Shown piece after piece: positions 50,029 through 59,436 of a stretch of 64,000 nt of DNA; position 1 is the stretch's first letter, and every line of letters begins with the position of its first letter. The DNA comes from Ruminococcus bromii (GTDB taxonomy: Bacteria; Bacillota; Clostridia; Oscillospirales; Acutalibacteraceae). The stretch spans positions 112,428-176,427 of the forward strand of contig NZ_NNSR01000026.1 of assembly GCF_002834225.1 (NCBI RefSeq), in the 5' to 3' direction. Both the position numbers and the translations under genes were made by a program. The notes beneath the pieces are model-generated. The model worked only from the letters and a program-made list of their open reading frames with translations, was not told the DNA's origin and did not search any database.

Positions 50029-52393
50029 TTCTTTTTGCAGTCAGTTTAAGATGACTTTCCTTTTTGAATTTTTCTATATAGTGCTGTGCTATATTGTAGA
50101 ATATATTAAATACAACAAATGTGCCTACAGCAAAGATTACAAGCAATATGATGTTTTCAAATGTAAGAGGTGCAATTGAGAACAATCCGCCGAAGAAGAT
50201 TGAACCGATTATTATTCCCGCGGAACATCCGATGACCATAACGGCTCTGAGCGGATTGAACGGGATTGATAATCTGATTACAAGCAGCATACATGAAAAT
50301 GCAGTAAGATATACGCAGAGAGTTGAAAACTGTGCCTGCGGCATATCTGTCATATACTTTAAAATTGCGAGTAATATTGTATCTGCCGAAATACAAAAAG
50401 CTGTTGGGAGTGATCTTGCTATTATATTTACGGTGAAATTACCTTTTACTATATCTTTATTCGGCTGAAGTGCGAGAACAAATGATGGCAATCCAACCGT
50501 TAATGCACCTACAAGCGTAAGCTGTATCGGTTCAAAGGGATATCCTGTGCGGAAGAATATGAAGAAAATTGAGAGTATAACCGAATAAATTGTCTTTACA
50601 AGATAGAGTGCAGAGCTTCGTTCAAGGTTATTGATTGTTCGTCTGCCCTCTGCCACAACGCTCGGCATCGCGCCAAAATCATTATTGACAAGTACAAGCT
50701 GTGACACATTTCGTGCGGCATCACTGCCTGACGCCATAGCTACGGAGCAATCCGCCTCTTTGAGTGCGAGAACATCATTTACTCCGTCACCTGTCATAGC
50801 AACCGAATGTCCGTGCTTTTTAAGGGCAACCACAAGCTTTTTCTTTTGAGCCGGAGTTACTCTGCCAAACACATTACAACGCTCTGCCGCATCTTCAAGC
50901 TCTTTATCTGTTGTCACGGTTGACATATCAATTGCATTTTCTGCACCCTCGATCCCTGTATCAATTGCAATATTTTTAACAGTTTTAACGCTGTCGCCTG
51001 AAATTACCTTTAAGGTGACACCCTGTTCCTTAAAATATTTTACCGTTTCATTTACATTATCACGAAGTTTATCCTTGATAAGAATGAGTGCAAGCGGTTT
51101 TAAATCATCAGGCAATGAGTCTTTGTCCGGTTCACTATCGCTTTCGGCAAGAACAAGGATTCTGACGGTTTGATTTATCTTTTCAATCTCAGAATACACC
51201 TCGGAATACTTTTCCCTGCTTTTTAAAATACATTCAGTCGCACCGACTATGTAGGTCTTGCCGTTTTCAAATGTACCACCCGACCATTTTGTTTCGGACG
51301 AAAAATCGCAGAATTTACTGCACTCATACGGTGAAACGGAATCCGAATAGTCACGCAGTGCATACAAAGTTGCATTCAGTTCATCGGACGCTTTTACAAT
51401 TGAAGAAAGTGCTTTCTTGATTTTATTGTCATCAGCCCCAAATGGAATAACGCCTGTTACTGTCATTTCGTCTGTTGTAAGCGTTCCCGTTTTATCAAGA
51501 CATAGCACATCAACTCTTGCAAGTGTTTCAATGCAATACATCTCTTGTACAAGCACCTTTTTGGATGAAAGCCTGATAATTGATACTGCAAGAACAGAAC
51601 TTGTAAGAAGAATCATTCCCTTTGGAATCATACCGACAAGCGACGCAACAGTGCTGATTACAGCAGACTGCAATGTTGCATCGGGCAGGGTGAATTGTCG
51701 AATAAAAAATGCAATGCCAATCGGGAAAAGTACAAATGTACAGATTTTGATAATGAAATTGAATGACTCCATAATCTGAGAATTTACTTTTTTAATATAT
51801 TTGGCTTCGTTATTTATCTTTGCGGCATAGCAATCGGCTCCGACCTTTACAGCCTGAGCATAGCATTTTCCTGCCGCAATAAAACTGCCTGAAAGAAGTT
51901 CATCTCCGACATTTTTTTCAATGAGATTTGATTCGCCTGTAAGCAAACTTTCGTTGACTCTGCAGCTACCGTCGCATACAATGCAGTCGGCAGGAATCTG
52001 GCTTCCTCTTGAAAGCACAAGAATATCATCAAGAACAATCTCATCTTTACTTATTTCTGCAATTTTACCGTTTCTGAGAACATTGATTTTTTTCTCAGAC
52101 AAAATAGTCAGCTTGTCAACGCTTATTTTGGAACGAATCTCCTGAACTATACCTATAATTATATTTGCTATAACAACACCGATAAAAAGCATATTCTTGT
52201 GTGAACCCACAAAAATCAATGCCGCAAGCAAAATTACATTTATAAGATTGAAAAGCGTAAAAATGTTATCACAAAATATTCTTTTGATTGATTTGGTTTT
52301 AATATTAGTTGAAATATTTACCTTTCCTTCATCTATACGCTTTTGAACTTCGGAATTGGTAAGACCGACAAGGTTAGAATTTGTGTTTTCCAT
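50006..52393 (-). CDS. P-type cation-transporting ATPase (CtpE/YfgQ-like)
   Basis: About 795 aa: actuator domain LLTGES, ~10 helices, phosphorylation site CLDKTGTLT (~residue 300), and hinge TGDGVNDVLALKEADCSVAMASGSDAARN. The helix-4 motif is MIPKGMILLTSSVLAVS, where CtpE-type pumps have IPEGL; the change of Glu to Lys at the ion path is notable. CtpE-type members move Ca2+, but the ion here is unknown. I start at the ATG 52393 (TGAGGTATAT). The cca gene starts within its 3' end. Confidence 0.82.
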   Translation of the reverse strand: MENTNSNLVGLTNSEVQKRIDEGKVNISTNIKTKSIKRIFCDNIFTLFNLINVILLAALIFVGSHKNMLFIGVVIANIIIGIVQEIRSKISVDKLTILSEKKINVLRNGKIAEISKDEIVLDDILVLSRGSQIPADCIVCDGSCRVNESLLTGESNLIEKNVGDELLSGSFIAAGKCYAQAVKVGADCYAAKINNEAKYIKKVNSQIMESFNFIIKICTFVLFPIGIAFFIRQFTLPDATLQSAVISTVASLVGMIPKGMILLTSSVLAVSIIRLSSKKVLVQEMYCIETLARVDVLCLDKTGTLTTDEMTVTGVIPFGADDNKIKKALSSIVKASDELNATLYALRDYSDSVSPYECSKFCDFSSETKWSGGTFENGKTYIVGATECILKSREKYSEVYSEIEKINQTVRILVLAESDSEPDKDSLPDDLKPLALILIKDKLRDNVNETVKYFKEQGVTLKVISGDSVKTVKNIAIDTGIEGAENAIDMSTVTTDKELEDAAERCNVFGRVTPAQKKKLVVALKKHGHSVAMTGDGVNDVLALKEADCSVAMASGSDAARNVSQLVLVNNDFGAMPSVVAEGRRTINNLERSSALYLVKTIYSVILSIFFIFFRTGYPFEPIQLTLVGALTVGLPSFVLALQPNKDIVKGNFTVNIIARSLPTAFCISADTILLAILKYMTDMPQAQFSTLCVYLTAFSCMLLVIRLSIPFNPLRAVMVIGCSAGIIIGSIFFGGLFSIAPLTFENIILLVIFAVGTFVVFNIFYNIAQHYIEKFKKESHLKLTAKRNANKQKR

Positions 52394-52568
52394 ATATACC
52401 TCATAATAAGAAAATGATATAATTTCAGAAAATAATTTACAATGCACGGCTGTTTATCGCCTTTTCGTAAAATCCTCTGCCAGTAACATTTTTAATATTT
52501 TCATCAACGCACTAATCTATATTATAAATGCAAATCATAATAAAGGCAACGGAAAGAAGGTGAATTTT

Positions 52569-53591
52569 TTGCGAAAATTTAAAGAAATTATATCAGTTGC
52601 CCTGATTTTCACATTATTATTTACTGTTTCGACTTTTTCGCCTTATGCCGCTGATGATAAAAATGAGGTTTACATTGGCGGTGAGGCTTTCGGAGTTAAA
52701 TTTTATGCTAACGGAGCAATGATAATCAAGCTTGAAAGCTACTATGACGGTGAAAAATATGTTTGCCCCGCAAAAGAGGGCGGACTTAAAGTAAACGACA
52801 TTATAAAGAAAGTAAATAATACAAAAATCAGCACAAATGAAGAATTAAAGTCTGAAATTGAAAAATCAAACGGCAATGAAATTACTGTTGAAATTGATAG
52901 AAACGGCAAAATCGAAAATAAAACCGTTTTACCGATTAAAAATACCGTGGGAGTATATCTCCTCGGTGCGTGGGTTCGTGACAGCTGTGCAGGCATCGGA
53001 ACTATGACCTATTATGATGACAGCAATAATTATTTTGCCGCACTCGGTCACGGAATATGCGACTGTGACACGGCTGCTTTGTTACCGTTAAAATCAGGTG
53101 AAACAGTTCAGGCTCAAATCAGCGGAATTGATAAAAGCGTCTGCGGTAAAGCCGGCAGCTTCTGCGGATATTTTACAGATGTTCGGCTTGGTAATTTGAG
53201 CGTAAACTCTCCTTTAGGAATTTTCGGAGATTTAACGAGTGAAAATTATAAAAGAAACAAGAAATATCTGATTGCGAATGACGATGAAGTTAAAACAGGA
53301 AAGGCTGTTATGGTAACAACGCCTGTCGGAGATACGCCGCAGGAATATGAAATTGAAATCAAAAGAATTTGCAACCGTGATATGACATCAAATGAAAATT
53401 TTGTCATAAAAATAACCGACAGCAGATTGCTCGAAAATTGCGGCGGTATTGTACAGGGTATGAGCGGCAGTCCGATAGTCCAAAACGGCAAAATTGTGGG
53501 TGCCGTTACTCATGTTTTTCTCAACAATCCGAGAGAAGGCTACGGCGTTTTCGCACAATATATGGCAGAATGTTACAATAATCAGCACTAA
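52569..53591 (+). CDS. spoIVB: SpoIVB S55-family peptidase
   Basis: About 340 aa: signal/anchor segment, a PDZ domain (~45-120; KEGGLKVNDIIKKVNNTKI), then a serine-peptidase domain with catalytic His in AALGHGICD and catalytic Ser in GIVQGMSGSPIVQNG. SpoIVB is secreted from the forespore to trigger SpoIVFB-mediated pro-sigma-K processing. A TTG at 52569 with AGAAGGTG upstream is a better start than the GTG at 52560. Lies just before spo0A, a conserved Clostridia/Bacilli order. Confidence 0.9.
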   Translation: MRKFKEIISVALIFTLLFTVSTFSPYAADDKNEVYIGGEAFGVKFYANGAMIIKLESYYDGEKYVCPAKEGGLKVNDIIKKVNNTKISTNEELKSEIEKSNGNEITVEIDRNGKIENKTVLPIKNTVGVYLLGAWVRDSCAGIGTMTYYDDSNNYFAALGHGICDCDTAALLPLKSGETVQAQISGIDKSVCGKAGSFCGYFTDVRLGNLSVNSPLGIFGDLTSENYKRNKKYLIANDDEVKTGKAVMVTTPVGDTPQEYEIEIKRICNRDMTSNENFVIKITDSRLLENCGGIVQGMSGSPIVQNGKIVGAVTHVFLNNPREGYGVFAQYMAECYNNQH

Positions 53592-53678
53592 ATGTATGAT
53601 TACTTGTTCGTTTCATATTGTATAGAGCAACATTAAAAAAGAATTTCCCAATTTTTTAAAAAAGTTTTGTGGAAGGTA

Positions 53679-53707
53679 TTGCCAACTTTACCATTTTGTG
53701 GTAATAT
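53679..53707 (+). promoter_or_regulatory. spo0A promoter
   Basis: TTGCCA (53679-53684), 17 bp, TAATAT (53702-53707), 32 bp upstream of the ATG. No clear Spo0A box (TGTCGAA) is visible at the site. Confidence 0.55.
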
Positions 53708-53739
53708 TAGTACAACAAAAATTACTGGGGGAAATCACA

Positions 53740-54510
53740 ATGAACAACAAAATAAAACTAATCGTAACTGATGACGCTTCCGAATTTACGCAGGAAAATC
53801 TTAATATCTTACAGAGTAAGAATATTTCCGTTATTTTCTGCGCAAAAGACGGAGAAGAATTGTGCGATAAAATTAAAAGAGAAAACCCTGATGTTGTGCT
53901 GATGGATTCATTTATGACAAGGCTTGACGCAATCGGAGTAATGAGGAGCGTCACAAGGCAGAACACAAAAGTACCTGTTTTTATGGTATATTCCTCTTTT
54001 CACAGTCCTGTTCTGGAGCGTGAAATTATGAATTCTGGTGCATCATATTTTGTGTTGAAGCCGTATAACATTTCCGAATTAAGCAGCATTATCAGCGATT
54101 TGTCGGATTTGAGCAAGAAAAATAATTTTGGCAGAGGAAGAATTATTGACGCTTTCGGAATTGAAATGAAAGTGACCGATATTCTCCATGAAATAGGAGT
54201 TCCGGCTCACATCAAAGGCTATCACTATCTGCGTGATTCAATCATTATGTCTGTTGAGCATCCTGAAATTATCAATGCCGTGACAAAACAGCTCTATCCG
54301 TCGGTTGCCAAAAAGTACGAAACAACTTCTTCACGGGTTGAAAGAGCTATAAGACACGCAATTGAGGTTGCATGGGATCGAGGCGACATTGATGTTCTGA
54401 ACTCATATTTCGGATATACAATCCACAACGACAGAGGAAAGCCCACAAACAGCGAATTTATTGCCATGATTTCAGACAAATTAAGACTGCAGATTAAAAA
54501 TGCAGGCTAA
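53740..54510 (+). CDS. spo0A: Sporulation transcription factor Spo0A
   Basis: A 256 aa response regulator. Receiver domain with acidic pocket DD (11-12), phospho-acceptor Asp56 in VVLMDSFMT, and Lys in VLKPYN; the C-terminal DNA-binding domain has the Spo0A hallmark [14 protein letters not shown] and [19 protein letters not shown]. Master regulator for entry into sporulation. The ATG at 53740 (GGGGGAAATCACA) is the start; the frame runs further. The usual MPxxDG after the phospho-Asp is MTRLDAIG here, a mild divergence. Confidence 0.95.
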   Translation: MNNKIKLIVTDDASEFTQENLNILQSKNISVIFCAKDGEELCDKIKRENPDVVLMDSFMTRLDAIGVMRSVTRQNTKVPVFMVYSSFHSPVLEREIMNSGASYFVLKPYNISELSSIISDLSDLSKKNNFGRGRIIDAFGIEMKVTDILHEIGVPAHIKGYHYLRDSIIMSVEHPEIINAVTKQLYPSVAKKYETTSSRVERAIRHAIEVAWDRGDIDVLNSYFGYTIHNDRGKPTNSEFIAMISDKLRLQIKNAG

Positions 54511-54513
54511 AAA

Positions 54514-54540
54514 AAGAGCCGCTCGTTAAGAGTGGCTCTT
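54514..54540. terminator. Convergent terminator of spo0A and purD
   Basis: AAGAGCC (54514-54520) pairs with GGCTCTT (54534-54540), extended by GCTC/GAGT with a wobble, with A-run upstream and AT-rich downstream; acts in both directions. Confidence 0.82.
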
Positions 54541-54546
54541 AATATA

Positions 54547-55812
54547 TTATTTAGTTTTTCCGATATCGTGTCTGTAATGAGCGCCTTCAAAGGAAATTTT
54601 TTCTACTGCGGCATATGCCTTTTCGAGTGCCTCATCAAGTGTATCCGCTGTTGCAGTAACACCGAGAACTCGACCGCCGTTTGTATAGAACTTTCCGTTT
54701 TCGTACTTTGTGCCGGCATGATAAACGATTGCACCATCGACACCGCCGTTATCATTAAGACCGAACATCTCTATACCCTTTTTATATGAAACAGGATATC
54801 CGCCGCTTGCCATAACAACACAAGCTGCAGCACCGTTGTCCCATTCAATATCGAGGTTGGAAAGCTTTTCGTCAATAACAGCCTCACAGATATCTACAAG
54901 GTCAGTTTTAAGTCTTGGAAGAACAACCTGAGCCTCAGGATCGCCGAAACGGGCATTGTATTCAATAACCTTTGGACCGTTTGGTGTAATCATAAGTCCA
55001 AAGTACAGACAGCCCTTAAAAGGTCTGCCCTCTTTATTCATCGCCTCAATTGTAGGGATAAAGATTGTATCCATACATTCCTTGGCAATCTCGTCTGTAT
55101 AATACGGGTTCGGGCTGATTGTGCCCATACCGCCTGTGTTAAGACCTTCGTCATTATCAAAAGCACGCTTGTGGTCTTTTGAGCTGACCATAGGTTTTAC
55201 GCACTTACCATCTGTAAATGCAAGAACAGAAACCTCGGGACCTGTAAGAAACTCTTCGATAACGATATTGTTACCTGAGTCGCCAAACTTCTTGTCCTCC
55301 ATAATTTCTTTGACTGCTTCAATTGCCTCATCAACAGATTGAGCAATAATTACACCCTTGCCGAGTGCAAGACCATCAGCCTTTACAACAACGGGAGCGG
55401 TATTTTCGTTCTTTATATAGTCAATTGCTTTCTGAGCGTCATTGAATACTTCATACTTTGCAGTAGGTATGCCGTATTTCTTCATAAGATTTTTTGAGAA
55501 AACCTTTGACGCCTCAATAATAGCGGCATTTGCATTAGGACCGAATGCTCTGATTCCAGCCTCCTGCATAGCGTCAACCATACCGTCAGCAAGCGGATCA
55601 TCAGGGGCTACAAAAACAAGGTCAATTGCATTGTCCTTTGCAAACTTAACCATATTTTCTTTATCCATAACTCCGATATTAACAAGCTCGGCATCTCTTG
55701 AAATACCGCCGTTGCCGGGAGCGCAATAAAGCTTTGTGCATTTAGGACTTTCAAGAAGCTTTTTAATTAAAGCGTGCTCTCTGCCGCCCGAACCAATCAT
55801 TAAAATTTTCAT
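54547..55812 (-). CDS. purD: Phosphoribosylamine-glycine ligase (GARS)
   Basis: A 421 aa ATP-grasp enzyme for step 2 of purine synthesis (PRA + glycine to GAR). MKILMIGSGGREHALIKKL, ATP-grasp motif VVVKADGLALGKGVI and YNARFGDPEAQVVLPRL near the end are diagnostic. GAGGTGCGGTT before the ATG. Last gene of the pur operon; stops just before the convergent terminator with spo0A. Confidence 0.95.
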   Translation of the reverse strand: MKILMIGSGGREHALIKKLLESPKCTKLYCAPGNGGISRDAELVNIGVMDKENMVKFAKDNAIDLVFVAPDDPLADGMVDAMQEAGIRAFGPNANAAIIEASKVFSKNLMKKYGIPTAKYEVFNDAQKAIDYIKNENTAPVVVKADGLALGKGVIIAQSVDEAIEAVKEIMEDKKFGDSGNNIVIEEFLTGPEVSVLAFTDGKCVKPMVSSKDHKRAFDNDEGLNTGGMGTISPNPYYTDEIAKECMDTIFIPTIEAMNKEGRPFKGCLYFGLMITPNGPKVIEYNARFGDPEAQVVLPRLKTDLVDICEAVIDEKLSNLDIEWDNGAAACVVMASGGYPVSYKKGIEMFGLNDNGGVDGAIVYHAGTKYENGKFYTNGGRVLGVTATADTLDEALEKAYAAVEKISFEGAHYRHDIGKTK

Positions 55813-55825
55813 AACCGCACCTCTA

Positions 55826-57004
55826 TCAGTGATGGAAAAGACGAATACCTGTAAATGACATTGTCATATTGTACTTATTGCAGGTTTCAATAACATTATC
55901 ATCACGAATTGAACCGCCAGGCTGTGCAACAAACTTAACGCCTGAACGCTTTGCTCTTTCAATGTTGTCACCGAATGGGAAGAATGCGTCAGAACCGAGT
56001 GAAACACCGTCAAATGTTGCAAGCCAAGCCTTTTTCTCTTCCTTTGTAAGAGGTTCGGGCTTAGTTTTGAAGAACTGCTGCCATATACCGTCGGCAAGCA
56101 CATCCTCATAATCGTCAGAGATGTAAACATCAATAGTGTTATCTCTGTCAGGACGGCGGATGTTGTCAACAAACGGAAGGTTCATAACCTTCGGATGCTG
56201 TCTGAGATACCAGATATCAGCCTTATTGCCTGCAAGTCTTGTGCAGTGAATTCTTGACTGCTGACCTGCGCCTACACCGATTGCCTGACCGCCCTTTGCG
56301 TAGCAAACAGAATTAGACTGAGTATATTTAAGAGTGATAAGAGCAACAAGAAGGTCACGCTTAGCATCCTCTGTAAAATTCTTATTATCTGTTACAATGT
56401 TCTGAAGGAGCATTTCTTCGTCAATTTTGAGTTCATTTCTGCCCTGTTCAAATGTAATACCGAAAACATCCTTATGCTCAATAGGAGCAGGAACATAGTT
56501 CGGGTCGATTTTTACAACATTATAGTTGCCTTTCTTTTTTGACTTGAGGACTTCAAGAGCCTCGGGAGTATAGTCAGGAGCAATAATACCGTCAGAAACC
56601 TCTCTCTTGAGGAGGATTGCAGTCTGAACATCGCAAGTATCGGAAAGAGCCACCCAGTCACCGTATGACGACATTCTGTCTGCACCTCTTGCCATTGCAT
56701 ATGCGCTTGCAATTGGAGAAAGTTCAAGGTCATCTACAAAGTAGATTTTCTTGAGTGTGTCAGAAAGCTCAGTTGCAACTGCCGCACCGGCAGGACTTAC
56801 ATGCTTGAATGACGCAGCTGCAGGAAGACCTGTTGCCGCTTTGAGTTCCTTTACAAGCTGCCATGAGTTAAATGCATCAAGAAAGTTGATGTAACCGGGT
56901 TTGCCGTTGAGAACCTCAACAGGAAGATCTTTGCCGTCCTGCATGAAAATTCTCGAAGGCTTCTGATTCGGGTTACAGCCGTATTTTAAAGCAAGTTCGT
57001 TCAT
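55826..57004 (-). CDS. AICAR transformylase-only PurH (no cyclohydrolase domain)
   Basis: A 392 aa protein equal to the C-terminal transformylase part of PurH: KYGCNPNQKPSRI, FKHVSPAGAAVA, YTQSNSVCYAKGGQAIGVGAGQQSRIHC and FFPFGDNI. It puts a formyl group on AICAR using 10-formyl-THF. The usual N-terminal IMP cyclohydrolase domain (MGS-like fold) is absent and supplied by the adjacent PurO-type gene. The ATG at 57004 (GGAAAGG nine bases before) is preferred to 57013. Operon gene between purO-type and purD. Confidence 0.9.
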   Translation of the reverse strand: MNELALKYGCNPNQKPSRIFMQDGKDLPVEVLNGKPGYINFLDAFNSWQLVKELKAATGLPAAASFKHVSPAGAAVATELSDTLKKIYFVDDLELSPIASAYAMARGADRMSSYGDWVALSDTCDVQTAILLKREVSDGIIAPDYTPEALEVLKSKKKGNYNVVKIDPNYVPAPIEHKDVFGITFEQGRNELKIDEEMLLQNIVTDNKNFTEDAKRDLLVALITLKYTQSNSVCYAKGGQAIGVGAGQQSRIHCTRLAGNKADIWYLRQHPKVMNLPFVDNIRRPDRDNTIDVYISDDYEDVLADGIWQQFFKTKPEPLTKEEKKAWLATFDGVSLGSDAFFPFGDNIERAKRSGVKFVAQPGGSIRDDNVIETCNKYNMTMSFTGIRLFHH

Positions 57005-57030
57005 TGGATTCATCCTTTCCGAAAAATAAA

Positions 57031-57747
57031 TTACTTGTTTTTATTGATAATTCTTGACTCTGCCTTATTTGAAGCAATGTCAATATAGCGTACAAAAAGT
57101 GAAACCTTGTTATCCTCATTGAGAGAATTCCAGATTTTCTCGGCAAATGTGTCAATATCATCGTTACCGATTTCTACGAGTGTAGGTTCACCCTCAAAGC
57201 TCGGAAGCGGATTGCCGTCACTCATATATGTGTGAATGAATCTGCCAAGACCATTTATCGGCTTGTCATATGTAAATGTGTATCTTTCGCAGCAATCGGG
57301 ATTGCCGTCTGCACTTTTGAGAATTGACATTGCATAGTTCATATTGCCGTTTTCACACTCAACGATACCAGAAATTCGTGGAGTGTAGTTAGGACCGTCA
57401 GGCTCAAATTCTCTTGTTGTGAGGGACTGTTCAAATGTCTGACCTTCATTCATAAGATCATAAACAGTATCTGTCTGGTCACCGTTAGTAACGATGGTTT
57501 TGTTGCCGAGAACTCTTACGGGAGAATAGATGATAAGTGACGGATCAACAAGCTTTGACGGATCAAAAGCCTGAGTTTTGATGCCGTCCTCGGTTTCTGC
57601 AAACACTCTGTTTCTGCTGTTTTCGCTTCTGCCCATAATGAAGTATGCAATAACAGCCTTTGAGCCGTCTGCACTTTTGCCGATTACAATGCCTCTGCCC
57701 GGATATGAAGTTGAAGCAATGTCATTGTAAAGTGATACAGGTTTCAT
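57031..57747 (-). CDS. PurO-type (archaeal-type) IMP cyclohydrolase
   Basis: A 238 aa protein with the archaeal PurO/IMP cyclohydrolase fold signatures: YPGRGIVIGKSADG, FIMGRSENSRNR (active-site Arg/Asn) and NGDQTDTVYD. It closes FAICAR to IMP, the final step. It replaces the cyclohydrolase half of PurH, next to a transformylase-only protein, a split seen in some Clostridia and in archaea. CGGAGGAAAAAT before the ATG; between purN and the transformylase. Confidence 0.85.
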   Translation of the reverse strand: MKPVSLYNDIASTSYPGRGIVIGKSADGSKAVIAYFIMGRSENSRNRVFAETEDGIKTQAFDPSKLVDPSLIIYSPVRVLGNKTIVTNGDQTDTVYDLMNEGQTFEQSLTTREFEPDGPNYTPRISGIVECENGNMNYAMSILKSADGNPDCCERYTFTYDKPINGLGRFIHTYMSDGNPLPSFEGEPTLVEIGNDDIDTFAEKIWNSLNEDNKVSLFVRYIDIASNKAESRIINKNK

Positions 57748-57759
57748 ATTTTTCCTCCG

Positions 57760-58386
57760 TTAGTCAAGAATTTCGGTTTTATTGTCTTTTACTATAATTT
57801 TATCTTCGCAGAAAAGCGAAACCGCCCTTGGAAGAATCTTCCATTCAGCCTGTTCCATAACTCTTTTCTGAAGAATTTCAGGTGTGTCACCGTTCTGAAT
57901 TTCAACGGCTTTCTGAATGATAATGGGACCGCCGTCGCACACTTCGTTTACAAAATGTGCGGTAGCACCCGTTACCTTGACGCCTCTGTTAAGAGCCTCC
58001 TCATGAACTCTGAGTCCGTAATATCCCTCGCCGCAGAATGACGGAATAAGCGACGGATGGATATTGATTATTCTGTTTTCAAAAGCAGAAATAAACTGCT
58101 TTCCGAGAATAGTCATAAATCCCGCAAGAACAACAAGGTCAACATCCTTGGATTTCAAAAGCTCGGTTACAGCAGAATCATACTCATCAAATTCGTCATA
58201 GTCTTTTCTCCTGATAACCTCAGTTGCAATCGAATTATTTTTTGCTCTTTCAAGTGCATAAGCGTTTGGATTTGAGGACACAACAAGAGAGATTTTTCCG
58301 TTTTTAATCTCTCCCCTGTTCTGAGCGTCAATAAGTGCCTGAAGATTTGTGCCGCCGCCCGACACAAGAACTGCAATATTTTTCAT
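57760..58386 (-). CDS. purN: GAR transformylase (PurN type)
   Basis: A 208 aa folate-dependent enzyme for step 3 (GAR to FGAR). Features: AVLVSGGGTNLQALIDA, LAGFMTILG, INIHPSLIPSF (catalytic Asn/His pair in this motif), and HFVNEVCDGGPIIIQ. Its ATG overlaps the purM stop (TAATG). It lies between purM and the PurO-type gene. Confidence 0.94.
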   Translation of the reverse strand: MKNIAVLVSGGGTNLQALIDAQNRGEIKNGKISLVVSSNPNAYALERAKNNSIATEVIRRKDYDEFDEYDSAVTELLKSKDVDLVVLAGFMTILGKQFISAFENRIINIHPSLIPSFCGEGYYGLRVHEEALNRGVKVTGATAHFVNEVCDGGPIIIQKAVEIQNGDTPEILQKRVMEQAEWKILPRAVSLFCEDKIIVKDNKTEILD

Positions 58387-59423
58387 TATTCAAACACTAC
58401 TCCGTCATTACCGCTGATTACTTCACCGAGTACAACAGCGTCTTCACCGTTAGCCGCAAGAACCTCAAGAGCCTTGTCTGCATCTTCCTTGGCAACAGCA
58501 ATTATCATACCTACACCCATATTGAATGTGTTGAACATATCGTGCTCGGGGATATTACCTACTCTCTGCATAAGCTTGAAAATAGGAAGAACAGGAATAT
58601 TGTCCTTTTTGATTTTGGCAGAAAGACCGTCTGTAAGCATACGGGGAATGTTTTCATAGAAACCGCCGCCCGTGATGTGTGATACAGCCTTTACATCAAC
58701 CTTATCCATAAGAGCGAGAAGAGGTTTTACATAAATTTTTGTAGGAGTGAGCAATGTTTCACCGAGAGTTTTGTCAAGCTCAGGATACTCGGCGTTGATT
58801 GTTTCCTCGTTGATATCAAAGATTTTTCTGACAAGTGAAAATCCGTTTGAGTGAACACCCGAAGAACGGAGTCCTAAAAGTACATCACCCTCGCAAAGCT
58901 TTGAACCGTCAATCATCTTTGGCTTGTCTGCAATACCAACACTGAAACCTGCAACATCATATTCGTCAACAGGCATAAGACCCGGATGCTCTGCAGTTTC
59001 ACCGCCGATAAGAGCACAACCGGACTGAACACAGCCTTCTGCAATGCCTGATACAATTTCAGCTACCTTTTCGGGATAGTTCTTGCCGATTGCGATATAA
59101 TCGAGGAAGAAAAGAGGTTTTGCTCCACAGCAAATTACATCGTTTACGCACATTGCAACTGCGTCAATACCGATTGTGTCATGCTTGTCAAGAAGAAAAG
59201 CAAGCTTGATTTTTGTGCCTACACCGTCGGTACCGCTGACAAGTACAGGTTCTTCCATATTTTTGAAATCAGGGGCAAAAAGTCCGCCGAAACCGCCGAT
59301 GCCTGAAATAACACCGTCGATTTTTGTGCGTGCCACATGCTTTTTCATAAGCTCTACAGACTTATAGCCTGCTGTTACATCAACACCTGCCGCTTTGTAG
59401 CTTTCGGAAAAGCTGTTGTTCAT
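58386..59423 (-). CDS. purM: AIR synthetase (FGAM cyclo-ligase)
   Basis: A 345 aa enzyme of step 5 (FGAM to AIR). [35 protein letters not shown] and GGETAEHPG are the PurM/PurL-like ATP-binding motifs. Uses the ATG at 59423 (GGAGTGATTACA) rather than 59432. Follows purF by 13 bases. Confidence 0.95.
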   Translation of the reverse strand: MNNSFSESYKAAGVDVTAGYKSVELMKKHVARTKIDGVISGIGGFGGLFAPDFKNMEEPVLVSGTDGVGTKIKLAFLLDKHDTIGIDAVAMCVNDVICCGAKPLFFLDYIAIGKNYPEKVAEIVSGIAEGCVQSGCALIGGETAEHPGLMPVDEYDVAGFSVGIADKPKMIDGSKLCEGDVLLGLRSSGVHSNGFSLVRKIFDINEETINAEYPELDKTLGETLLTPTKIYVKPLLALMDKVDVKAVSHITGGGFYENIPRMLTDGLSAKIKKDNIPVLPIFKLMQRVGNIPEHDMFNTFNMGVGMIIAVAKEDADKALEVLAANGEDAVVLGEVISGNDGVVFE

Positions 59424-59436
59424 TGTAATCACTCCG

